Shown: piece by piece, positions 1-6,789 of the stretch
Layout of the letters: each line of letters begins with the position of its first letter
Numbering within the stretch: the first letter of the stretch is position 1
Assembly: GCA_030427205.1 (NCBI GenBank)
Contig: JAUHXC010000013.1
Location: 180,620-244,619 of the forward strand
DNA: 64,000 nt
Direction: 5' to 3'
Source: a bacterium
Lineage (GTDB): Bacteria > Myxococcota_A > Bradymonadia > UBA7976 > UBA1532
The notes under the pieces: generated by a model
What the model was told of the DNA's origin: nothing
Database searches by the model: none
What the model saw: the letters and a program-made list of their open reading frames with translations, nothing else
Program-made: the position numbers and the translations under genes

Positions 1-1295
1 CCGACCCGAACGACTCGTTCGCCGAGCTGATGATGTACCACCACGTCAACCGGGTGCACGACTACTTCAAAGATACCTTCGGTTTCACCGACCTCGACTT
101 CCCGCTGCCCGCGCTGGTCAACGTGCAGTTCCAGGTCGACCCGCCCGCGCTCGCCGCCGGCTTCGGGCTGCAGACCGACGAAGAGGGCTGGTTCCCCTTC
201 GACAACGCGGCGTTCTTCCCCAAGGAGAGCTGGGACGCGCTCGCCGGCCAGTTCGGCCTGCCCGGCCGCGACAGCGACAGCATCATCTTCTTCCAGGGGC
301 AGTACGACTTCGCCTACGACGGGCGGGTCATCTACCACGAGTACACCCACGCGGTGGTCGGCACCGGCCGCCTGCAGGCGCCTGCGGTGCCCGACGAATA
401 CGGGCTGAGCAACTCGGCCCCGTCGATGAACGAAGGCCTCGCCGACTACTTCGCCGCCAGCCTCTCCGACGACCCGGTCATCGGGGCCTATGTCGGCGGC
501 ATCCTCGGCCTCGGCGGGCTGCGCAACCTCGCCGAACCCCGCCGCTGCCCCGACGACACCGTCGACCAGATCCACACCCACGGCCAGCTGATCGGGGCGA
601 CGATGTGGGCCGTGCGCGAAGAGATCGGCGCCGAGGTGGCCGACGGCATCGCCTTCCGCGCGCTGGAGCAGTTCACTCCGCAGACCACCCACGCCGAGGC
701 CGGCGCGCTCATGCTCGCCGAGGCCGAGGCCATCGGCGGTGAGGTGTTCGAGGTGGTGTCCCGCATCTTCACCGAGAACGGCTTCGGCGAGTGTGAGCGC
801 TCGATCGCGTTCGACGACTGGACCGCCATGGGCAGCCGCGATCGTCTGCCGCACAACATCGAGGGCCTGCAGACCCTCGGCTTCGGCGGCTATAACGACC
901 TCGGCGTGCCCGCCTTCAAGCAGTTCCACATCGACGGCGACGCCGTCGGCGGGGCGGCGGCGGTGCGGGTGAGCTGGCGGATGCAGCCCGGCGGCCAGGG
1001 CGGCTTCGGCGGCGGCGGCGGCGGCCCGCTCGAGCTCGATCTGGCCGTTCGTCGCGGCCAGCCGATCCTCTTCGACTACGCCGACGGCGTGGCCGCCGAG
1101 TACGACCTGGTCGTCTCGCCGGCGGCCGAGGACGGCGTGCAGAGCGTCGTGTTCGGCGGCGACTGCATGCCGGCGGCCGGCGAGAAGCTGCATACGCTGT
1201 GGCTCAACAAGACCGACTCGACGATCGCCGTGCACGCCATCGAGGTCGAGTTCCTCGACGCCCCGCCCGAAGGCGCCATTACCTGCGCCGACTGA
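1..1295 (+). CDS. Secreted zinc metallopeptidase, gluzincin (fungalysin/thermolysin-like), 5'-truncated
   Basis: The frame is open from base 3, so the gene begins upstream of the window; an internal ATG lies at 30. Numbering from that ATG, the zinc site HEYTH is at residues 103-107 and a second motif NEGLADYF follows at 134-141. The HExxH plus downstream ExxxD layout is that of gluzincins, in which two His and a Glu bind zinc and the HExxH Glu is the general base. Spacing and flanking residues look closer to the M36 fungalysins than to M4, but that assignment is tentative. A Gly-rich linker (about 319-332) leads to a small C-terminal beta-like region ending in CAD. Such enzymes are normally exported with a propeptide, which would lie outside the window. 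The probable substrate is extracellular protein. Confidence 0.75.
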   Translation, partial: DPNDSFAELMMYHHVNRVHDYFKDTFGFTDLDFPLPALVNVQFQVDPPALAAGFGLQTDEEGWFPFDNAAFFPKESWDALAGQFGLPGRDSDSIIFFQGQYDFAYDGRVIYHEYTHAVVGTGRLQAPAVPDEYGLSNSAPSMNEGLADYFAASLSDDPVIGAYVGGILGLGGLRNLAEPRRCPDDTVDQIHTHGQLIGATMWAVREEIGAEVADGIAFRALEQFTPQTTHAEAGALMLAEAEAIGGEVFEVVSRIFTENGFGECERSIAFDDWTAMGSRDRLPHNIEGLQTLGFGGYNDLGVPAFKQFHIDGDAVGGAAAVRVSWRMQPGGQGGFGGGGGGPLELDLAVRRGQPILFDYADGVAAEYDLVVSPAAEDGVQSVVFGGDCMPAAGEKLHTLWLNKTDSTIAVHAIEVEFLDAPPEGAITCAD

Positions 1296-1304
1296 TCTCG
1301 CCCG

Positions 1305-1334
1305 GCGGCCGCTCGCCGGCCGCGCAGCGGCCGC
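1305..1334 (+). terminator. GC-rich hairpin after the peptidase gene
   Basis: A perfect 9-bp inverted repeat (1305-1313 GCGGCCGCT with 1326-1334 AGCGGCCGC) with a 12-nt loop begins 10 bases after the stop codon. No clear T-run follows, only mixed C/T, so it is a candidate rather than a canonical intrinsic terminator. Confidence 0.4.
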
Positions 1335-1382
1335 TGTGATCCCCGATACTTCCCCTTGACCGCACCCCGCCCGCTCCGCTTG

Positions 1383-1398
1383 TCTGGGCCAACCCAGA
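1383..1398. promoter_or_regulatory. Short palindrome upstream of a lipoprotein gene
   Basis: TCTGGG-CCAA-CCCAGA forms a 6-bp dyad ending 14 bases before the ATG at 1413, and a TTGACC hexamer lies at 1356-1361. This could be an operator or a leader hairpin. No convincing -10 box is visible. Confidence 0.25.
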
Positions 1399-1412
1399 TA
1401 CGCGGAGTCCTC

Positions 1413-1973
1413 ATGCCTGTACGCGCCCTCCACCCGCTGCCCCTGCTGCTCGCGCTGTTCGCCGGCGCGCTCGGCTGTGACGAGGTCGAATCCCTCGACA
1501 ACTTCGACGTGCCGGTCACCGCCGAGGCGGTCATCGCCGCCGGCACCCCGCTCGAGGTTCTGCTCGGCGACTTCCCGCAGCTCGACGCGTTCACCCGCAT
1601 GGACATCGTCGACAGCGCCGGCTTCCAGAACGGCGGCTACGACGCCGGCGACGTCGACTCGATCACGCTCACCTCGATGGTCATGGTGCACACCGCGCCC
1701 GACGCCCCCGAGGCCGACCTCTCGTTCTTCGGCGAGGTGCGCTTCTACATCGAGGCCGAGGGGCAGCCGCGGCTCTTGATCGCCTCCGCCGACAGCTTCC
1801 CCGACGGGGTGCGCGAGGTGGCGTTCTCGACGATCGACGACGATCTGCGGCTGTATCTGCTGGCGCCGGACGGCGGCACGATCACCGCCGAGGTGGACGA
1901 TACCCGCCGGCCCGACGTCGATACGACCATCGAGATCCGGGCCGTCTTCGACGTCGACGTCAACGTCTTCTGA
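1413..1973 (+). CDS. Putative lipoprotein of unknown function
   Basis: The protein has 186 residues. The frame could open earlier, but ATG 1413 is preferred because GGAG sits 6-7 bases upstream and a clean export signal follows at once. Residues 1-21 are a Leu-rich signal segment ending in the lipobox-like ALG before Cys22, so it is probably a lipid-anchored envelope protein. The mature part is acidic, with alternating beta-like hydrophobic stretches and no recognisable domain. The last third (from about residue 110) looks like a beta sandwich. It follows the metallopeptidase on the same strand by 117 bases with a hairpin between them, so co-transcription is uncertain. I do not recognise the family. 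Confidence 0.6.
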   Translation: MPVRALHPLPLLLALFAGALGCDEVESLDNFDVPVTAEAVIAAGTPLEVLLGDFPQLDAFTRMDIVDSAGFQNGGYDAGDVDSITLTSMVMVHTAPDAPEADLSFFGEVRFYIEAEGQPRLLIASADSFPDGVREVAFSTIDDDLRLYLLAPDGGTITAEVDDTRRPDVDTTIEIRAVFDVDVNVF

Positions 1974-2032
1974 CCGACGTCCCGCGCGCTCAGCGCGCCC
2001 GAACTCACCCCACCCGCGGCGCCGCCACCCGG

Positions 2033-2054
2033 CGATTTGCCCGAAATCGGTTTT
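2033..2054 (+). terminator. Weak stem followed by TTTT, upstream of the isonitrile cluster
   Basis: CGATTT (2033-2038) pairs with AAATCG (2044-2049) across GCCCG, and GTTTT follows. It could end the upstream lipoprotein transcript or be a protein-binding site in front of the cluster. This AT-rich patch stands out against its GC-rich surroundings. Confidence 0.3.
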
Positions 2055-2123
2055 CTCGAATCCCGATTGCGGACTTCTGCCCCACCCCTCGCGTCCCCGG
2101 TCGAGACCCAGCCGAGGATGACC

Positions 2124-4772
2124 ATGCAGCTTCGAGACGCCCGCCAGGACGCCGCCGCCGAGCCCCTCGAGATCGCCCTCCATCAAGGCGATACGCCGGC
2201 CACCGAGATCACCGCCCGCTGGGCCGAGCGCACGCTCACCACCGGCGAGACGCTGTGGTACGCCGACGACGAGGCCGACGCGCTGGCCCTGGTGACCACC
2301 GGCCGCCTGGCGGTCGTCGTCGATCGCCACGTCGTCGGCCACATCGAGGCCGGCGAGCTGGTCGGCGAAGCGTCGGCCTTCATGCCCGTCGCCGCCCGCA
2401 CCGCCAGCGTGCGCGCCGTCGAAGCCACCACCGTCAAGGTCGCCACCCGCGGCGAGCTGCTCGCCCTGCGCGCCGCCGGCGACCCGGCCTATGAGCAGCT
2501 GCTCGACACCGCCCTGCAGGCCCTCGCCGACCGGGTCCGCGCCGCCAGCGCCCGGTTGGCCCGCCTCGCCGAAGGCCTCGAGCCGCGCCCCGAGGTCCGC
2601 ACCCCGCCGCCCGCGCCGGCCCCCAGCCCGCTCGAGCGCAAGCTCAGCCTGCACGCCGCCCGGCTGGCCCTGCGCACGCTGCCGGTGCTCGCCGACGCCG
2701 ACGACGACACGCTCACCGCGCTGGCCGGCAAGCTCACCTCGCGCACCCTCGCCTGCGGCGAGACCCTGTGCGTGCAGGGCGAGCGCGGCGACTCGGTCTA
2801 CCTCGTCGGCGACGGCACCCTGTCGGTCAAGCTCAACGTCGGCTCGCGGCGCGCGGTCGAGGCGGCCCAGCTCACCCAGGGCGCGATGGTCGGCAGCCTC
2901 GCACTGCTGCTGGGCACCGCGCGCAGCGCCACCGTCGTCGCCGAGAGCGACTGCTGGGTCCTCGAGATGGACCGCGCCCACCACGACGCCCTCGACGACG
3001 AGCTCGGCTGCCTGTGGCGCGAGATGCTCATCGTCGCCCTGCGCGACCACATCACCTCGGCCAACGCCAACCTGCGCCAGCTCGAGGCCCGCCGCGCGGC
3101 CCTGCTCGAGCGGGTCGTCGACGTGGACGACGCCCTGGCCTCGCTCGGCTCGACGGTCGCCTGGCCCATCCGCGAGCCCTCGCGCATGCAGGCGGTCAAG
3201 GCCCAGGCCGGGGCGATCCTGCGCGCCCTCGCCCCGCACCGGCGCCTGCTGCCGCACAGCGGCGAGTGCGCCCACACCCCGTGCCCCGACTGCTTCGCGC
3301 TACACCAGCCCAAGGTCGAGCAGGCCATCGCGCTCGGCCAGCCGATCCACTTCATCCTGCCGGCGTTCCCCGCCAAGTCGCCCAACCGCGACATCAAGGT
3401 GCTCGGCACGCTGCCCGACATGGCCGAAGAGGTGGCGCTGGTCTACCTGCAGAAGGTCTGCGACGACATCCGCGCTGTCTACACCCCCGGGGCCCGGGTC
3501 ACCATCTGCTCCGACGGGCGGGTCTTCTCCGACCTCGTGCTCGTCGGCGACGAGGCCATCACCACCTACGGCCACGCCATCGAAGACATGATCCGCCGGC
3601 TCGGCCTGCGCGACATCGACACCTTCAACCTCGAAGACCTCTTCACCGTCACCGACTTCGACGGCATGCGCGACCACCTCGCGGTGCACTACGGCGAGCC
3701 GCTCGACATGCTGCGCGAGAAGTGCAGGAGCGGGCACCACAAGTCGATGCTCAACGGCATCCACCGCTTCCTCTTCGAAGACACCCTCGCCGTCGAGCCC
3801 GACAAGAGCCGCACCCGCATCCGCAAAGAGTGCCGCGAGCGGGCCTACGGGGTCATCCTCCGCTCCAACGCCTTCTCGCGGCTCATCGCCGAGTGCTTCC
3901 CCAGCTCGCTGCGCCTGTCGATTCACCCGCAGACCCCGCACGCCGCCAAGATCGGCATCCTGCTCGGCCACGCCGAAGGCTGCTGGATCACCCCGTGGCA
4001 CGGCACCGCCATGCGCACCGAAGAGGGCTGGACGCTCGTCAAGCGCGCCCAGGCCGACGAGGCCGGCGCCCGGCTCGTGCTGCGCGACGGGCTGCCCAGC
4101 CACTACGTGATGCCCGGCGTCGAAGACATCGACCCGGCGCCCGCGCCCGCGGCCGCGCCGCCCGCCGCCGAGGCCTGGAAGCCGCTCTACGACCACTGGT
4201 TCGGCGCCGACGGCATCGAAGACAGCCAGGCCTGGGTCGACGCCCGCCTGCCCACCTGGTTCTTCGCCGACCCCGCCGCCGACGCCGCCTTGCGCGCGGA
4301 CTTCGCGCCCTGGCTCGACGCCATGACTCCGGCGGTCATCGACGCCTGGAAGCAGACCCCCCGCGGCTTCTTGAGCCTCGTCCTGCTCTTCGACCAGGTG
4401 CCGCGCAACGCCTTCCGCGATACCCCCGGCATGTTCGTGCGCGATGACATCGGCCTCGAGCTGGCCCGCGAGGCGCTCGCCAAGGGCATCGACCGCCAGC
4501 TGTCGGCCATCGAAGCCTTCTGGCTCTACCTGCCCTTCCAGCACCACCCGGCCCCCGATACCCAGCGCATCAGCGTCGAGGGCGTCGCGGCCCAGGCGGA
4601 CCGCTGCAGCGCAGGCCACCGCAAGTTCTTCGGCATCGCCGTCGACATGGCCGAGCGCCACGACGACGCCATCCGCCGCTTCGGCCGCTTCCCGCATCGC
4701 AATCGCATCCTGGGCCGCCCCTCGACCGCGCTCGAGCTCGAGTTCCTCGAAGACCCCAAGAGCCACTTCTGA
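2124..4772 (+). CDS. Isonitrile (isocyanide) synthase, PvcA/Dit1 family, fused to two cyclic-nucleotide-binding domains and DUF924
   Basis: The protein has 882 residues from ATG 2124, chosen because GAGG lies 6 bases upstream; in-frame TTG 2037 and ATG 2118 are alternatives. The domain order is as follows. CNB-like domain 1 is at about 36-115 and CNB-like domain 2 at about 187-300, the latter with VGSLALLL-ARSATVVA resembling a phosphate-binding cassette, although the usual Gly-Glu is Gly-Ser. A DIT1_PvcA domain at about 400-665 carries PAFPAKSPNRD, LGTLPDMAE, YTPGARVTICSDGRVF and an Arg-rich C-terminal half. A Pro/Ala linker leads to a DUF924 domain at about 685-882 with WFFAD, LLFDQVPRNAFR and PFQHHPAPDTQ. 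PvcA enzymes make an isonitrile on an amino acid (usually Tyr or Trp) using ribulose-5-phosphate. The CNB pair suggests allosteric control by a cyclic nucleotide, but ligand binding is inference. The role of DUF924 is unknown. It heads a same-strand biosynthetic cluster. Confidence 0.82.
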   Translation: MQLRDARQDAAAEPLEIALHQGDTPATEITARWAERTLTTGETLWYADDEADALALVTTGRLAVVVDRHVVGHIEAGELVGEASAFMPVAARTASVRAVEATTVKVATRGELLALRAAGDPAYEQLLDTALQALADRVRAASARLARLAEGLEPRPEVRTPPPAPAPSPLERKLSLHAARLALRTLPVLADADDDTLTALAGKLTSRTLACGETLCVQGERGDSVYLVGDGTLSVKLNVGSRRAVEAAQLTQGAMVGSLALLLGTARSATVVAESDCWVLEMDRAHHDALDDELGCLWREMLIVALRDHITSANANLRQLEARRAALLERVVDVDDALASLGSTVAWPIREPSRMQAVKAQAGAILRALAPHRRLLPHSGECAHTPCPDCFALHQPKVEQAIALGQPIHFILPAFPAKSPNRDIKVLGTLPDMAEEVALVYLQKVCDDIRAVYTPGARVTICSDGRVFSDLVLVGDEAITTYGHAIEDMIRRLGLRDIDTFNLEDLFTVTDFDGMRDHLAVHYGEPLDMLREKCRSGHHKSMLNGIHRFLFEDTLAVEPDKSRTRIRKECRERAYGVILRSNAFSRLIAECFPSSLRLSIHPQTPHAAKIGILLGHAEGCWITPWHGTAMRTEEGWTLVKRAQADEAGARLVLRDGLPSHYVMPGVEDIDPAPAPAAAPPAAEAWKPLYDHWFGADGIEDSQAWVDARLPTWFFADPAADAALRADFAPWLDAMTPAVIDAWKQTPRGFLSLVLLFDQVPRNAFRDTPGMFVRDDIGLELAREALAKGIDRQLSAIEAFWLYLPFQHHPAPDTQRISVEGVAAQADRCSAGHRKFFGIAVDMAERHDDAIRRFGRFPHRNRILGRPSTALELEFLEDPKSHF

Positions 4773-4815
4773 CGCTCGCCCGAACCCCGCCCAGACTCTC
4801 CCGGAGGCCCGTCCC

Positions 4816-5814
4816 ATGGATCCCACTGCCCGCGCCAAGCAGGTCTTCTTCGGCTACATCCAGACCCAGTGCGTGCAGGTCGCCCTCGAGCTGGGCGTGC
4901 CCGACGCGCTCGCCGCCGGCCCGCTGAGCGCCGAGACGCTCGCGGCCGCCGTCGACGCCGCCCCCGACCCGCTCGGGCGGGTGATGGACGTGCTCGTGCG
5001 CCTCGGCCTCTTCACCCGCACCGCCGACGGCGCCTTCGCCCACAACCCGGCCAGCGAGTGCCTGCGCAGCGACCACGAGAACTCGATGGCCGACCTCTTC
5101 GGCTTCTGCGGGCGGGAGTCCTATCGCACCTTCGGCGGCCTGACCCACGCCGTGCGCGGCAACCGCCCGGTCTTCGAAGACGCCTGGGGCAAGCCCTTCT
5201 GGCAGCACCTGCGCGACAACCCCGAGCGCAAGGCGCGCTTCGGCCGGGCCATGGAGCGCCAGTCGGAGCACCTGCTGCAGGCGCTGACCGCGCAGTTCGA
5301 CTGGGCCGCGCTCGCCGAGGGCACCCCGCACATCGCCGACATCGGCGGCAGCAAGGGCCAGTTCTTCCGCCCGTTGGCCCGGGCCGGCGTCGAGTTCCGG
5401 GGCATCGTCTTCGACCTGCCCGAGCTGACCCCGCTCGCCGAGCAGTTCATCGCCGACGAGAAGCTGGATGACTGCCGCTTCGTGGCCGGCGACTTCTTCG
5501 CGGCGGTGCCCGAAGGCGCCGACCTCTACGTGCTCAAGTTCGTCCTGCACGACTGGGACGACGAGAAGTCGATCGCCATCCTGAAGACGGTCAAGGCCGC
5601 CATGAAGCCCGGCAGCCAGCTGATGGTCATCGAGCTCATCCGCGGCGCCGGCCCCTCGCCGTGGAGCCTGCTGAGCGACATGATCATGCTCTCGACCTTC
5701 GGCGCCAAGGAGCGCACCGAGGCCGAGCTGTGCGCCTTGCTCGACGCCGCCGGCTTCACCACCGAGACCGTCGCGCCCATCGCCGGGGCCCACGCCTACC
5801 TGCTCGCGCGCTGA
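4816..5814 (+). CDS. SAM-dependent O-methyltransferase (Methyltransf_2 type)
   Basis: The protein has 332 residues. ATG 4816 has GGAGG 8 bases upstream. Residues 1-90 form a winged-helix dimerisation region (VALELGVPDAL, LVRLGLFTR). SAM motif I is IADIGGSKGQ at 173-182, the acidic motif is FVAGDFF at 222-228, and LKFVLHDWDD at 240-249 carries the His typical of the catalytic base in this family. The size is normal for caffeate/hydroxyneurosporene-type O-methyltransferases. It lies 43 bases after the isonitrile synthase and 6 bases before the second PvcA-like gene, so it probably methylates a phenolic or hydroxyl group on the isonitrile product. The substrate cannot be read from sequence. Confidence 0.85.
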   Translation: MDPTARAKQVFFGYIQTQCVQVALELGVPDALAAGPLSAETLAAAVDAAPDPLGRVMDVLVRLGLFTRTADGAFAHNPASECLRSDHENSMADLFGFCGRESYRTFGGLTHAVRGNRPVFEDAWGKPFWQHLRDNPERKARFGRAMERQSEHLLQALTAQFDWAALAEGTPHIADIGGSKGQFFRPLARAGVEFRGIVFDLPELTPLAEQFIADEKLDDCRFVAGDFFAAVPEGADLYVLKFVLHDWDDEKSIAILKTVKAAMKPGSQLMVIELIRGAGPSPWSLLSDMIMLSTFGAKERTEAELCALLDAAGFTTETVAPIAGAHAYLLAR

Positions 5815-5820
5815 GGGATC

Positions 5821-6789
5821 GTGGCCGCAGCCTCCCATACGCCGCCAGATACCGATGGCATCGATGGCATCGACGGCACCGATGGCATCGATGCCATCAT
5901 CGAAGCCTTCGTCGATGCCTTCGATGCCATGCTGCGACTGCGCCCCGAGCCGGATGCCTTCGACCCGCAGGGCCGGGCGAGCATGGCCGCGCAGATCCGC
6001 CCGTTCGTGACCGCCGGCGTGGCGATCCCGGCGCTGCTGCCCGGCTTCGCCCACAAGAACCAAAACCGGGACAAAGCGCTCGGCCCGCTGCCCGATCTGG
6101 CCGAGGCCGCCGCGCTGCGCCACCTCGACGCCTTCTGCGCGAAGGTCGCCGGGTTCTACGCGCCCGGCTGCCGGATCACGCTGGTGGCCGACGGGCGCGC
6201 ATGGCAGGACCTCGCCCGGGTCACCGACGCCGACGCCGTCGCCTACACCCGCGCGTTGCGCGGCATGGTCGCGCGGTCGACGTGGCTCGAGGCGGTGGGC
6301 TTCGACGCGCTGATGCCCGACGTCGAGCCCGGCGGCGCGGCGCTCGAAGCGGCCTTCTTCGACGCCGACGATCGGGCGCTCATCGAGCGCATGCTGCGGT
6401 TCGCCGAGCAGCAGCCGAGCAGCGCCGCCGGTCAGGGCATCGCCCGCATGCGGCGCCTGATCGTCGAAGACGGGCTGAAGGCCACGCCGCTGCAGATGCT
6501 GACCCGTCACCGGGCCTTCGGCAAGCTGCTGTCCGAGCGGTTCCCTCAGCACCTGCGCCTCTCGGTGCACGTGCAGGACGACCGCGGCCCCAAGTTCGGC
6601 TGCCGCTTCGGCCCCGCCGTGCCCGCGCGGGGCGACACCCCGATCCTGCCCTATCACGGCGTCGCCGTTCTCGGGCACGATGACACCATCGAGATGATGC
6701 ACCTCGCCGACGCCCGGGCCCTGCCCGGCGGCGTCACGATCGAGACCCGCCACGGCCGCCCGTGGTGCGTGAGGAGGAACCGCCCATGA
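5821..6789 (+). CDS. Second, divergent PvcA/Dit1-like isonitrile-synthase homologue
   Basis: The protein has 322 residues from a GTG start only 6 bases after the previous stop, with GAGGG just upstream. It aligns by eye with the PvcA part of the first cluster gene: PGFAHKNQNRDKALGPLPDL at about 76-95, FYAPGCRITLVADGRAWQDL at about 113-132, and HLRLSVHVQDD near 241-251. The hallmark is changed, with FAHKNQNRD replacing FPAKSPNRD, so substrate or activity may differ. It has no CNB or DUF924 domain. The N-terminus carries Asp-Gly-Ile repeats encoded by 9-bp DNA repeats. The stop overlaps the start of the next gene (ATGA at 6786-6789), indicating translational coupling with the oxygenase. It could be a second synthase, a partner subunit, or an enzyme acting on a related nucleophile. 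Confidence 0.72.
   Translation: MAAASHTPPDTDGIDGIDGTDGIDAIIEAFVDAFDAMLRLRPEPDAFDPQGRASMAAQIRPFVTAGVAIPALLPGFAHKNQNRDKALGPLPDLAEAAALRHLDAFCAKVAGFYAPGCRITLVADGRAWQDLARVTDADAVAYTRALRGMVARSTWLEAVGFDALMPDVEPGGAALEAAFFDADDRALIERMLRFAEQQPSSAAGQGIARMRRLIVEDGLKATPLQMLTRHRAFGKLLSERFPQHLRLSVHVQDDRGPKFGCRFGPAVPARGDTPILPYHGVAVLGHDDTIEMMHLADARALPGGVTIETRHGRPWCVRRNRP
5854..5898 (+). repeat. Five tandem 9-bp repeats, GATGGCATC type
   Basis: GATGGCATC, GATGGCATC, GACGGCACC, GATGGCATC and GATGCCATC follow one another inside the N-terminal coding part of the second PvcA-like gene. They encode Asp-Gly-Ile/Thr triplets before the first predicted helix. The repeats probably arose by slippage and may vary in number between strains. 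Confidence 0.8.
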
